Assembly: GCF_042680125.1 (NCBI RefSeq) | Contig: NZ_JBHTNY010000026.1 | DNA from: Robinsoniella peoriensis | Lineage (GTDB): Bacteria; Bacillota; Clostridia; Lachnospirales; Lachnospiraceae | Reading direction: 5' to 3' (one strand) | DNA: 64,000 nucleotides | Shown here: positions 18,080-26,998 of the stretch, one piece after another | Layout: every line of letters begins with the position of its first letter | How positions within the stretch are numbered: the stretch's first letter is position 1 | Notes under the pieces: generated by a model | The model's input: the letters and a program-made list of their open reading frames with translations, nothing else | What the model was told of the DNA's origin: nothing | Database searches by the model: none | Position numbers and translations under genes: made by a program

Positions 18080-19108
18080 ATGATTACAGCAGAAGAGCTT
18101 GTAAATCAAGCTATAAATCTGGGATATGACAATTGTGGAATTATCCCTTTGGATGCATTAAGCGGATACACAGAGAAATTGACAAAGCGAATTCTCAGGT
18201 TTCCAGAGACAACGGGCAGATATCAAAAGCTTTTTCAGCTGGCGAATCCAAAAGAAAGTTTTCCTTGGGCAAAAGCGGTAGTCGTTTGTTCTTTTTATTA
18301 TGGTAAATACCGGATTCCGCAAAATTTGCAAGGATATATTGCCAGATATTATTTGACGGACAGCAGAAAAAATACATTGACGGAGGGGTATCAGACAAGT
18401 GTGGACTTTGAGCGTTTTTTATGCAGCCAGGGCTTTAAAATTGCATTTGATCGTGATTTTGGCATTGTTCCGCTGAGATGGGCGGCAGTGGAAGCAGGAC
18501 TTGGCATCTTCCGTAAGAACAACTTCTTTTACACCGAAAAAGGTTCCTGGCAACATATAGAAGCCTTTTTAATTGACCAGCCATTGGTTTATCAAAACAC
18601 CCACAGCCTGCGTCCTTGCTCAAACGCCTGTACACTTTGTGCCACAGCCTGTCCAACTGCATCTCTGTGTGCACCTTATGTAATGAACCGTAATACTTGT
18701 ATATCTGATCTAACCACATGGAGTGGCTGGGATTTAGACAAAGAGCCTCTGAACAAAATGATGGGAGATTGGATCTACGGCTGTGATGCGTGTCAGGATG
18801 TATGTCCTTATAACAAGCATGCATGGACAGGAGAAAAAGAAAGTAAAAGCCTGGAAATGATTGCACCGGGGATTTCACTTATAAAGCTCATAGAAGCTGA
18901 ATATTCATGGTTGGAGCAAGTGTTAAATCCCCTTTTGTGGTATATCCCGAAGAATAAATGCTGGCGCTATAAAACAAATGCATTGAACGCAATGAGAAAT
19001 AGTTGGAAGCCAGAATATATGGCCACTGTACGCAGGGCATGTCAAGACGAAAAAGCCCAGGTCAGACGAATGGCAAGGTGGGTCTCTAATCTAGTTTCAC
19101 AAGAATGA
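18080..19108 (+). CDS. QueG-like double [4Fe-4S] cobamide-type reductase family protein
   Basis: 342 residues. Two ferredoxin-type clusters are encoded, CSNACTLCATACP...C and CDACQDVCP, and the segment PLRWAAVEAGLGIFRKNNFFYTEKGS matches the epoxyqueuosine reductase (QueG) core. In QueG the protein reduces epoxyqueuosine in tRNA using a cobalamin cofactor. This copy is shorter at the C-terminus and diverges around the catalytic region (ISDLTTWSGW instead of ISYLTIE), so it may be a paralogue with another substrate. It is divergent from the LysR gene. GAGAAAGGATAG precedes the ATG. Confidence 0.8.
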   Translation: MITAEELVNQAINLGYDNCGIIPLDALSGYTEKLTKRILRFPETTGRYQKLFQLANPKESFPWAKAVVVCSFYYGKYRIPQNLQGYIARYYLTDSRKNTLTEGYQTSVDFERFLCSQGFKIAFDRDFGIVPLRWAAVEAGLGIFRKNNFFYTEKGSWQHIEAFLIDQPLVYQNTHSLRPCSNACTLCATACPTASLCAPYVMNRNTCISDLTTWSGWDLDKEPLNKMMGDWIYGCDACQDVCPYNKHAWTGEKESKSLEMIAPGISLIKLIEAEYSWLEQVLNPLLWYIPKNKCWRYKTNALNAMRNSWKPEYMATVRRACQDEKAQVRRMARWVSNLVSQE

Positions 19109-19112
19109 AAAG

Positions 19113-19150
19113 AGGCTGTAAAAAAATGATATCTCATTTTTCGCAGCCTT
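19113..19150. terminator. Bidirectional terminator between convergent genes
   Basis: AGGCTG plus an A-run and ATGA (19113-19129) pairs with TCAT plus a T-run and CAGCCT (19134-19149). The hairpin has A/T tracts on both sides and separates the QueG-like gene from the convergent fucosidase gene. Confidence 0.75.
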
Positions 19151-19161
19151 CTATTTTACTT

Positions 19162-20409
19162 CTATTTCAATGTCTCAAGCAGCAGTTCCTTTTCGCCCAT
19201 TTCAACACAGATCACGGTATCGATGGGATGGAAATCTGACTCATCTTCCGAGATTTCGAACATCCAGCAAGAGTCACCTTCGCAGCTTTTGACGCAGTTT
19301 CCGATAACAGGCTTGCCGCTGTGAAGCAGATATGCTTTCTCAATGGTATTGGCGATGTTGTTCAGCAACAGTTTTTTCACTGGTTTTTTCAAGTGAATGT
19401 ATAAACGATAGTCTTTGCCGGTAAAAATCACATTGTCCATTTCATAGACATAGTGGGGAACTGGCTTTGTTGCATAGACACTGTCTCCGCAGCTTTTTAA
19501 ATATTCCGCTATGCTGTCAAGGATGCGGCAGCTTTCTTCTGGGATGCTTCCATCAGCTTTCGGACCGATATTCAGCAGATAGTTACCACCGCGGCTGTTG
19601 ATTCTAAGCATTAAGTGTATGATCTCCTCCGGTGTCTTCCAATTATGGTCATGCTTACTGTAGGCAAAAGTATCATTCAGGGTCGCAGGAACCTCCCAGT
19701 CTCCGTTAAATGGCAGTGATGGTATTGCATTGTCACCGGTTGTCATATAATCACCAATCTGGTTGCCAATTCTGCCGCTGACAATGCATGCAGGCTGTAT
19801 GGATTTGATCAGGTCATAGATCTCCTGGCTCTCTTCTTTTGTACAGCCCATAGGCGTATCCAGCCAGAGCATATGTACATCCCCGTAGCCGGTAAGCAGT
19901 TCTTTTATCTGAGGAAGGCATTTTTCATCCAAATAACGGCGAAAGTTTTTTCCATCGTTATTTTTCTTATGGATATAACCATCAGGATGATGCCAGTCCT
20001 GAGCCTGTGAGTAATAAAGGCAGAATTTTACATCATACTTACGGCAGGCTTCACCCAGTTCTGCCACGATATCCCTGCCAAAAGGCGTTGCATCTACAAC
20101 ATTATAGGAAGAACAGTGTGAGTGATAAAGTGCAAATCCATCATGATGTTTTGCAGTAAATGTCAGATATTTCATTCCCCAGTCACGAGCCTGGCGGACA
20201 TATTCGTCGGCATTGAAATTAACCGGATTAAACTGAGCTGCCAGTTTTTCGTATTCCGGGATAGGAATATCCAGATCATTCATGATCCATTCTGCGATAT
20301 TATCTGTAACTTTTCCATTGTATTCTCCTGCTAAGATGGAGTAGAGTCCCCAGTGGATAAACATTCCGTATTTGGCTTCTTTAAACCATTTCTGTTTTGT
20401 ATCATACAT
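19162..20409 (-). CDS. GH29 alpha-L-fucosidase
   Basis: Cytoplasmic retaining alpha-L-fucosidase, 415 residues with no signal peptide. Family motifs: WFKEAKYGMFIHWGLYS (8-24), YLTFTAKHHDGFALY (81-95), and HMLWLDTP with the expected nucleophile Asp at residue 184. The region NSRGGNYLLNIGPKADGSIP is typical of GH29. Length is close to the short, single-domain members, with a small C-terminal beta domain after about 330. AGGAG lies before the ATG. It is divergent from an AraC-type gene, which probably activates it when fucosides are present (inference). Confidence 0.93.
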   Translation of the reverse strand: MYDTKQKWFKEAKYGMFIHWGLYSILAGEYNGKVTDNIAEWIMNDLDIPIPEYEKLAAQFNPVNFNADEYVRQARDWGMKYLTFTAKHHDGFALYHSHCSSYNVVDATPFGRDIVAELGEACRKYDVKFCLYYSQAQDWHHPDGYIHKKNNDGKNFRRYLDEKCLPQIKELLTGYGDVHMLWLDTPMGCTKEESQEIYDLIKSIQPACIVSGRIGNQIGDYMTTGDNAIPSLPFNGDWEVPATLNDTFAYSKHDHNWKTPEEIIHLMLRINSRGGNYLLNIGPKADGSIPEESCRILDSIAEYLKSCGDSVYATKPVPHYVYEMDNVIFTGKDYRLYIHLKKPVKKLLLNNIANTIEKAYLLHSGKPVIGNCVKSCEGDSCWMFEISEDESDFHPIDTVICVEMGEKELLLETLK

Positions 20410-20457
20410 AGCTGCATCTCCTTTGATTTTTCGTGTCTGAAGTTAAGAAACTTAAAG

Positions 20458-20469
20458 TAATACGTATTA
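20458..20469. promoter_or_regulatory. Candidate operator between fucosidase and AraC genes
   Basis: TAATACGTATTA is a perfect 12-base palindrome in the 95-130 base divergent intergenic region. It lies just downstream of a minus-strand TATAAT (20479-20484), a suitable position for a regulator of the fucosidase promoter. Binding by the adjacent AraC protein is inference. Confidence 0.4.
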
Positions 20470-20488
20470 ACATACCAATATTATAAGA

Positions 20489-20517
20489 TTGACACCATGA
20501 AAAATGCAATGTAATAT
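20489..20517 (+). promoter_or_regulatory. Sigma-A promoter of the AraC-type gene
   Basis: TTGACA (20489-20494), a 17-base spacer and TAATAT (20512-20517). It overlaps the first in-frame ATG at 20504, so that ATG cannot be the start, which supports the TTG at 20540. Confidence 0.65.
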
Positions 20518-20539
20518 TATAATGAAAGGATGTGATTTT

Positions 20540-21376
20540 TTGACTTTTCCTGATGTCACCACTAAAGTTGTACACTGCGTATATTACCGTAATAACGAAA
20601 GCTGGAACCATCCGGTAAATATATATCCCTATAATACGCTCTATCTGGTTCTGGACGGCGATGGTGAAATTCTTGTTGATGGCAAAATTATCAGACTATT
20701 GCCGGAGCATGCGTATCTAATCCCGCCTAATACACAGTTTTCCTGCAAGTGCATCCATTATATAGAAAAGATATACATCGACTTACACGCCGAACTGCTT
20801 CCCGGTCTGGATATTTTCGGTGCTCAAAATGACATTGCTTTTGTCCCCCTTGCCCGGGAAGAGATTCTGGACGTAGTCAGACGCAGCAACAGCCGGAATA
20901 CCTTGGGAGATAACCCGGCTTTTACTGTTTTAGAGCCAGCTTCTTTCTGTGACAAGCTATGGTACGATGCTTTTTTGTTAAGGATTTTATCAGATCTGTT
21001 ACCGGACAACTGGACATCCCCAGATATTCAGTTCATGCGGTATCGGGCTATTCTGGATGATATTGATGCCAATCTGTCTGCTGCATTAAGGATGAGCGAT
21101 ATCGCAGCCAGACATGGCTGGCATCCTGCTACCCTCAGCCGGGCATTTCAAAAGGATTTTGGCTGCAGTATCAAAACATATTCAGAAAACCTGCTTTCTG
21201 CCAGACTCCGCCAGGAACTGGTAACCACCGATAAAACCATCAAAGAACTGGCTGTGCAGTATCAATTTTGTGATGCTTACTACCTGTCGGCTTTTTTTAA
21301 ACGGCGTGAGGGGATTTCACCCAGCGAATACAGGAAGGTCAATATGAGAGTAGACTTGTATCATGAAACTAATTAG
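20540..21376 (+). CDS. AraC-family transcriptional regulator
   Basis: One-component regulator, 278 residues from the TTG at 20540 (AAAGGA at 20525-20530, nine bases upstream). The N-terminal cupin-like domain (LYLVLDGDGEILVDGKIIRLLPEHAYLIPPN) should bind a sugar. The C-terminal double HTH occupies about residues 175-270 (MSDIAARHGWHPATLSRAFQKDFG, then IKELAVQYQFCDAYYLSAFFKRREG). It is divergent from the GH29 fucosidase gene, its likely target. The longer frame from ATG 20504 is rejected because that ATG is inside the promoter spacer. Confidence 0.9.
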   Translation: MTFPDVTTKVVHCVYYRNNESWNHPVNIYPYNTLYLVLDGDGEILVDGKIIRLLPEHAYLIPPNTQFSCKCIHYIEKIYIDLHAELLPGLDIFGAQNDIAFVPLAREEILDVVRRSNSRNTLGDNPAFTVLEPASFCDKLWYDAFLLRILSDLLPDNWTSPDIQFMRYRAILDDIDANLSAALRMSDIAARHGWHPATLSRAFQKDFGCSIKTYSENLLSARLRQELVTTDKTIKELAVQYQFCDAYYLSAFFKRREGISPSEYRKVNMRVDLYHETN

Positions 21377-21942
21377 AGGTAAATACTTTGGAGAAATTTA
21401 TATGTAATCCATATATTCCTATTTTTTCTGGAGGCATACATTATTGAACCGTTAACGGACAGATAAAATAAATATAGAAGTTAAAAGCTCTGAAACTTTA
21501 TAAAAAAGTTACAGGGCTTTTATTTTGTGGCTTATACAGTCGAAGACATATATGTCATTTTTTAGGGAAATTTATATGCTTCCTTGATTGGCTGTCTTTA
21601 AAATATACAAAATAAAGTTTTTCACGCTTAGTATGGGTTACTGGTGCATATCCATAGGAAAACAAATGAAATTTAGATATAATTTAATGTGAACTATAGA
21701 TAAATATAAACCTGGTAAAATAGTAAAATCTATACATGAAAATGACCGGGTAAAAATTCCATGAGGTAAAAATAAGGAGGGAACGGATTCAGACGGATAT
21801 AATTTGGGGCTCTATGAGTATGATCATACATATGCACATTCACATCGAAAATATGCAATTCACCACAACTTAGGGAAAAAAATTTGACATTAATCGTTTC
21901 TATCATCTAAGATCTTTAAAAAAGCTTTGGGAGTGTGGTGTT
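21377..21942. other. Intergenic region holding one terminator
   Basis: 565 bases with no credible gene. A hairpin terminator lies at 21484-21525. A lone AAGGAGGG at about 21775-21782 is not followed by a usable open frame, and a GTATGATCATAC palindrome lies at about 21818-21829. The final part forms the leader of the LytTR gene. Confidence 0.55.
21484..21526 (+). terminator. Rho-independent terminator after the AraC-type gene
   Basis: AAAGCTCTGAAACTT (from 21485) pairs with AAGTTACAGGGCTTT (to about 21521) with two imperfect positions, followed by TTATTTT. Confidence 0.7.
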
Positions 21943-22743
21943 ATGCAAAAATTGAAAATTCAGGAAGCGGTTACAAGAACTCAGGAGTGCCTTAATTTTT
22001 TTTGGCAAAAAGACAGTTCTTACATTATTCGGCAGCTAAGCGAAGAGGTTGTCTGGATAGGGGCATTAAAGAAAGAATTTAAACATGGAAAGGATATGGT
22101 CGTACAGGATTTGGTAGAAACCAGCAAAGCCAATCCTAAATGCCATTTAATGCAACAGGAGTTTTGGTGTGTTGCCCATGACAGGAAATCTTGTCTGGTG
22201 ATGGGACGTTATCTGGTGACTACAGATCAGAAAACACAATTGCTATTGCAAGAGGAGCAAAGGGTGACATTTAGCTGGCATTTAAAAAATGGTGAATTGA
22301 AAATTATATATATACATATTTCAAGTCCTCTTGAGTACTTAGGGGATTATGAGCTCTTTCCATGTAAAAGAGGTTCAATGACTTACGAATATCTGAAAAA
22401 ACTGATAGAAAATGATAATGGAAAAGATCATCGATTAGAAATTAGGGATAAGTATGGTTGTGTACACTATTTAAAAGAGTCGGAAGTGGAATATGCGGAA
22501 GCCCAAAACCATTATACAATGTTTCACACTGTTAGGGAGAACTGTATTGAGGCCAGAATTTCCTGGAAAGAATGTCATGGTATCCTGGGACAAGACTTTG
22601 TAAAAGTTCATCGCAGTTATATCGTGAATCGAAGTTATGTGAAAGCTTTACGTAATTCGGAATTAATCATGATTTCCGGATCACATATTCCTGTACCAGT
22701 GAAAAAATATAAAAATATATATAAAGAGCTTATGTGCGAGTGA
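21943..22743 (+). CDS. NTF2-like/LytTR one-component regulator
   Basis: 266 residues. Residues 1 to about 130 have the helix-plus-sheet pattern of SnoaL/NTF2-like sensor domains (TRTQECLNFFWQKDSSYIIRQL, then VVWIGALKKEFKHGKDMV). Residues about 160-262 form a LytTR DNA-binding domain (EVEYAEAQNHYTMFHTV, FVKVHRSYIVNRSYVKAL, IPVPVKKYKNIYKEL). LytTR domains usually follow a receiver domain, so here a small-molecule or protein ligand may replace phosphorylation (inference). It ends 78 bases before the 230-residue gene and a repeat/palindrome lies between, so it probably regulates the genes downstream. Confidence 0.85.
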   Translation: MQKLKIQEAVTRTQECLNFFWQKDSSYIIRQLSEEVVWIGALKKEFKHGKDMVVQDLVETSKANPKCHLMQQEFWCVAHDRKSCLVMGRYLVTTDQKTQLLLQEEQRVTFSWHLKNGELKIIYIHISSPLEYLGDYELFPCKRGSMTYEYLKKLIENDNGKDHRLEIRDKYGCVHYLKESEVEYAEAQNHYTMFHTVRENCIEARISWKECHGILGQDFVKVHRSYIVNRSYVKALRNSELIMISGSHIPVPVKKYKNIYKELMCE

Positions 22744-22760
22744 TAAAGTTCGACTTACAG

Positions 22761-22787
22761 AAAGTGCGTAAAGTGCGTTTAAACGCA
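22761..22787. promoter_or_regulatory. Candidate LytTR-type operator (tandem 9-mer plus palindrome)
   Basis: AAAGTGCGT occurs twice in direct tandem (22761-22769 and 22770-22778), and the second copy is the left arm of a perfect 14-base palindrome TGCGTTTAAACGCA (22774-22787). LytTR proteins bind short direct repeats, and this sits between the regulator gene and its neighbour. It may equally be a small RNA hairpin ahead of the ribosome site. Confidence 0.45.
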
Positions 22788-22821
22788 GAAAAAAATATTA
22801 TAAAAATTAGGAGGATTTACT

Positions 22822-23514
22822 ATGAAGGCAAATGTTTTGAAGAAAGAGAGTGTAAACATTAAATTAAATAAAATCAATGGCGATCATGCGAGACTGGATT
22901 ATCATGTACTAATGGAAACGATGCCTGGAACAGATAAGAACTATTTTGCGATATGGCCGGCAGATGACAGTGTGAAAGGACCTGCGATACCATGGAGAAA
23001 GCAGCCGTTAAAAACTTATGTAATGCAATCAGATTATCAAGATGGAACAATCACCATGGAGGATTTAAATTTATTTGAAAGAGGATATATTATAGGATAT
23101 TCTCTTGCTGCTTACAACCCGGGTTCTCAAACGAACAATTTTTGTTCAACGGTTTATGTTTCTTCCTTAACTTCAGGTGCAGAAGTTATTAATAAATCTA
23201 TCTGCATTGATGTATATTCGGTTGCACCAACCTCTGTTATGATTAAATATGATACTTGTGTAAATTATCGTCCAAATGACAATGGAAACTGGATTGGAAT
23301 ATGGGATGCGTTAAATGATTTATATGTAGATTTACCCAGATGTGCATCCAGAGTGGAAAGCAATACTCAGTCAGGGGAAATTGCGTTGGATGGCTTTCCT
23401 GTAGTAGCTGGACATAGTTACATAGTGGGCTATTTCACAGACGGATGGAATGTTAAAATGAGTGCTTTATCCCGCAGCAGTTTAGCTGCTATTACAACCT
23501 TCACGGCTGAATAA
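22822..23514 (+). CDS. Uncharacterised protein of two tandem beta domains
   Basis: 230 residues, no signal peptide, no known family recognised. It is made of two related halves: residues about 20-115 (YFAIWPADD ... GTITMEDLNLFERGYIIGY ... STVYVSS) and about 130-230 (NWIGIWDAL ... GEIALDGFPVVAGHSYIVGYF ... ITTFTAE). Each has an aromatic-Ile-Trp strand, a G-x-I strand and a Y-I-x-GY strand, suggesting an Ig-like or SKICH-like beta sandwich (inference from the pattern only). GGAGG lies seven bases before the ATG. A perfect hairpin terminator follows, so it should be made in excess over the giant proteins downstream. Confidence 0.8.
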   Translation: MKANVLKKESVNIKLNKINGDHARLDYHVLMETMPGTDKNYFAIWPADDSVKGPAIPWRKQPLKTYVMQSDYQDGTITMEDLNLFERGYIIGYSLAAYNPGSQTNNFCSTVYVSSLTSGAEVINKSICIDVYSVAPTSVMIKYDTCVNYRPNDNGNWIGIWDALNDLYVDLPRCASRVESNTQSGEIALDGFPVVAGHSYIVGYFTDGWNVKMSALSRSSLAAITTFTAE

Positions 23515-23565
23515 AAGGCTGAAGTAAGATAGTGGAGGATATATAGGTTATATGTCGGCATAGTG

Positions 23566-23607
23566 AAAACGCCATAAAAGTATCATCTCATACTTTTATG
23601 GCGTTTT
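23566..23607 (+). terminator. Perfect 18-bp terminator/attenuator hairpin
   Basis: AAAACGCCATAAAAGTAT (23566-23583) pairs without mismatch with ATACTTTTATGGCGTTTT (23590-23607), with a CATCTC loop. It lies between the 230-residue gene and the giant genes. Only 43 bases separate it from the next ribosome site and I see no good promoter in them, so the giants are probably expressed by read-through. Confidence 0.8.
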
Positions 23608-23662
23608 GGTATTTATCCGTCTGAATTTAGATTGGACAGGTATTGCCGGAAAGGAGACGGTC

Positions 23663-26600
23663 ATGCGGTTTAGAAAAATGACAATGAGCTGTTATACAGC
23701 TTACGAAGAGGAAAATAGGGCTGAAGCATTTCTGTTCTTGATGGGAAAGGAGTGTGGGCCAGAGGAGATATCATTAGAGGAAGCATTCCTTGACAGGGAT
23801 AATTTAGGAATCAGCTTCTGGTTTCCAGGGGGGCAGTTCCCACTATCACCAGAAGAAGCAGATAAGATTCGTGAGCAGTTGAAAAGTGTTCTTTTGGGAA
23901 ATAACACGATTAAGAGGGCTATATTCTGGCTATGTGATGGAAAAGAACCATTAGCGGAGAATATGACCAGACTGGGTCTTATAACAGAAAAGAATGAGGA
24001 AGCATTTACCTATGGAAACTGTCAGTTCCCGATAGTCGATAATCTTCGGTTTGAGATTAAGAGCTATGCAAAGATAAAAATAGCACAAGACAAAGTCAGC
24101 TTACATAATACACAAAGCAGGGACAACGTATTTGACTTTCTACCTGGATTAAAAAAAGGTGATTATAATATTTTCAACTGTGGAATTTCATTTGAGAAAG
24201 GATGCTGCGGCTGTCTTGTATTTAACATGGATATTATGATGTCGGAATTTTTAAAAGAACTGACACCTGGATTAGAGTACAGCTATGTGACAGAAGGAGT
24301 GGAAGAAAGTGTATACACCCCCCTTTATCGAATGAATGAAATAGAGCCGAAGGATTTTCTGCTTTCCCTCTGTGTAATGATAGATCCTTGTGACATTTGC
24401 AATGAACAGAGGCAGCCGTCGGGACAGATGTCAGATTATAGAAATCATCGAACGGTGCTGAATGTTATGAATGAAAAATCTGATACACCCTTTCCAACAA
24501 ACTTCACTACAATTTATGGAGAAACGGTTTATCTGGATTTTGTAAATGAAGAAGACAGCCACTATCCGTCAAGATTTACATTCTCAAAGACGAAGCAGGA
24601 TAAGCATCACAGGCTCTGTCCGGAGGGAGAATTTTATCTGTATGGCCCAGAAGGAGCAAAAGAGGTATCACTTTTATGCGGAAGGAACGCAACAGAATAT
24701 CTGCAGCTTCAGACAGGGGAGAAAATCCGTTTTCTTTCAGGACAAAATGCTCATGCACCAATCGTGGAAGGAAGGGCATTTCAGGTTGGAGAAGATTATG
24801 ATGCAAACGCATCGAATCTTACAAAGGTATTTAGAACCTCCTGGATAGGTGTAACCGAAGGAAAATATGTGTCTGAGCCGCCTGGGTTTGCACTTTATGG
24901 CTTGGAACCGGACTCTATGTCGGAAATATTGGTGCATCAGCCGCCGTCTATCCTTCTGCGTGAAACAAAAGAGGGGATTTGTTTTCCTGTGATGCCTTAT
25001 AAGCAGGCTTTAGTTCGTGATAAACAGAAACTGGAAAAGCTTGAGGATAATATTTTGACAAATGTGCGTCAAAAGCAGATTGGAAAATACGGTTGTGAAA
25101 GGTGTATTTCCGGAAACGGGAATACTTTGGAGAATACCACTATAGTGACACCGTCGGGATTCTTAGCAAATATGGAAGGAAACCGGTTTAGAAATATCAG
25201 GCTTACAAATGGAGAAGGGGAGGATGGCATTTGCTTTTGCAATCCTGCTGAGGAGTTAGTGCAGGTTTTTCAGTCTCCAAGTCTGTGCCTGGTGGCAGTA
25301 AATCCCCAGTATTTGGGAGATATGGATGGTGAAGCCAATGCTGCCTGTTTTCGGAATGTGTGCAGCATACAGGATTGGACATTCCGGGCACAAGTGGGGT
25401 TTGACTGCAAATATGGCAGCTATGGGGGAGTAATGATCATCAAAGGATGCAAAGGAAAATTATTTGACCCGGATGATTTGAAGGAAAAGAAGAAAAAGCG
25501 AAGCTTGATTAGTTGTATAGATGCATGGACCTGTCGCGGTGAATTCTCTTCTCCGGTAACCAATGCAGGAAGTAAGGGTGATATGTCACAGCAGCCGTTA
25601 CTGATGAAATGGATTGAGAATTATTTTAAAGATGCATATGAACAAACAGACCAGGAATATTTTTCACAGTTTTGTGATGTTATAACGGATGAAAACTGGC
25701 AGGGAGTACTGTTTTTGCGACTTCCGCTGGAAGCAGAAAACATGCCCGCACAGATGGCAGGGCTTCTGTCTGGTGCAGCAAATGCAGAGAAGCTATGTGT
25801 TCATCATTTAGGAATCACTTTGAATACTATAAGTGTGGAGAATGGACAGATAAAGCAGGATAAGAATAGTTCCTTATTCGGATTGATTTGTTACCGGGAT
25901 ACGATTCTGGGCCAGGGAAAGGTAGAGGCAGTTATGCCAAAGGATTTTGGGAACGAAGAATTTCGTCTGTTGGAATTAAAAGTGCTGTTTCGGGATTCGG
26001 CTGTGGTAAAGCAGTCCTGTAAAGCGCAGATTTCATTTGCCCGATTGTTTGGTTCATCAGTTAAGGCCATGAAGGACGGAAATCCGTATCGTGCATTGCT
26101 GTTGGAAGGCCATTACCAGTTGAGAGATGGAGCAGAAGTATTTTTACTGCAAAACAAAGAAACCGGTACATTTGAATTGGACAGCAATATTTTAAAGGTA
26201 GTACGCGTTACAGATGTGGAAATGATTTCCCCCACTTTTGACTGTACCCGCTTTGAGCTAAGCGGAAGTTTACACTTCCATACCGTCCCCGTTATTTCAG
26301 ATTCTGAGATTATGGTTGATTTGTTCTCGTTTGGAGAGGAAAGCAAAAGCGGTTTGATTTTTTCCCATGCGGAATTGGAAATGAAGCTAAAAGAGAATGT
26401 CCAGGAATTTACTTTCTTTGCAGGCAGTACACAATTTGATTTATTAAAAAGCGAGCCAGGAATACATAGTCTTTGTTCGCAGCTGCATCTTCAGCTACTG
26501 GGCATGGTGGATGGCAATATAAATGGGTGGAAGGGGGACGGGTATGCAAAAGTTATACCCTGTGTACGTTTTTCGGAAGAAGGAGAGGGTTCCTGGATAG

Positions 26601-26998
26601 GTCTGGAGTGGAAGGCTGAGCTTGGATCTATAGGTGAATTGGCTGGAAAAGCAGGCCTGAAGAGCCAGCTTCTTTTGGCATGGAATACAGAGAGTAACGG
26701 TGAAAGTATAAAAGCTTTTATGGGAATAAAAATGCCAGGGACCGGAAAAACGGAAGATTTCTTTCTGCAGAATATACTAAGGCTTTCGATTGGCTCTGTA
26801 CGTCTTGCATATGATAAAGAAAATCAGTCATTTATCCTGATGCTCAACGAGGTCGCAGTGAAGGCTTTTGGAATTGGTAAACTGCCTCCCAATGGAAATA
26901 TTAGTTTTTACCTGTTTGGTTCCGGAGCGGAAATCAGGGAAAAAGGAGTTGGCTGGTATGGATTTTATCATACGGAGAAAGGGAAGGGGGGAGAGTAA
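23663..26998 (+). CDS. Large uncharacterised beta-rich protein, partner of the giant protein
   Basis: 1111 residues from the ATG at 23663 (AAGGAG six bases upstream; an upstream frame start at 23606 falls in the terminator stem). It has no signal peptide or clear membrane helix and is predicted cytoplasmic or non-classically exported. It is Cys-rich in places (a CCGC at about residue 185, CDICNEQ at about 250). The last third is beta-rich and ends with a block (LRLSIGSVRLAYD, AVKAFGIGKLPPNGNISFYLFG, GWYGFYHTE) that recalls segments of DUF6603-type proteins. The stop overlaps the ATG of the next gene (TAATG), so the two products are probably made in step and may form a complex. Function unknown. 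Confidence 0.8.
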   Translation: MRFRKMTMSCYTAYEEENRAEAFLFLMGKECGPEEISLEEAFLDRDNLGISFWFPGGQFPLSPEEADKIREQLKSVLLGNNTIKRAIFWLCDGKEPLAENMTRLGLITEKNEEAFTYGNCQFPIVDNLRFEIKSYAKIKIAQDKVSLHNTQSRDNVFDFLPGLKKGDYNIFNCGISFEKGCCGCLVFNMDIMMSEFLKELTPGLEYSYVTEGVEESVYTPLYRMNEIEPKDFLLSLCVMIDPCDICNEQRQPSGQMSDYRNHRTVLNVMNEKSDTPFPTNFTTIYGETVYLDFVNEEDSHYPSRFTFSKTKQDKHHRLCPEGEFYLYGPEGAKEVSLLCGRNATEYLQLQTGEKIRFLSGQNAHAPIVEGRAFQVGEDYDANASNLTKVFRTSWIGVTEGKYVSEPPGFALYGLEPDSMSEILVHQPPSILLRETKEGICFPVMPYKQALVRDKQKLEKLEDNILTNVRQKQIGKYGCERCISGNGNTLENTTIVTPSGFLANMEGNRFRNIRLTNGEGEDGICFCNPAEELVQVFQSPSLCLVAVNPQYLGDMDGEANAACFRNVCSIQDWTFRAQVGFDCKYGSYGGVMIIKGCKGKLFDPDDLKEKKKKRSLISCIDAWTCRGEFSSPVTNAGSKGDMSQQPLLMKWIENYFKDAYEQTDQEYFSQFCDVITDENWQGVLFLRLPLEAENMPAQMAGLLSGAANAEKLCVHHLGITLNTISVENGQIKQDKNSSLFGLICYRDTILGQGKVEAVMPKDFGNEEFRLLELKVLFRDSAVVKQSCKAQISFARLFGSSVKAMKDGNPYRALLLEGHYQLRDGAEVFLLQNKETGTFELDSNILKVVRVTDVEMISPTFDCTRFELSGSLHFHTVPVISDSEIMVDLFSFGEESKSGLIFSHAELEMKLKENVQEFTFFAGSTQFDLLKSEPGIHSLCSQLHLQLLGMVDGNINGWKGDGYAKVIPCVRFSEEGEGSWIGLEWKAELGSIGELAGKAGLKSQLLLAWNTESNGESIKAFMGIKMPGTGKTEDFFLQNILRLSIGSVRLAYDKENQSFILMLNEVAVKAFGIGKLPPNGNISFYLFGSGAEIREKGVGWYGFYHTEKGKGGE

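Noticed and set aside
20504..20542. ATG at 20504 as start of the AraC-type gene
   Set aside because: It lies within the 17-base spacer of a good sigma-A promoter, so it would not be in the transcript.
21776..21880. AAGGAGGG followed by short open codons
   Set aside because: No start codon at a usable distance and the frame closes within about 20 codons; treated as non-coding leader.
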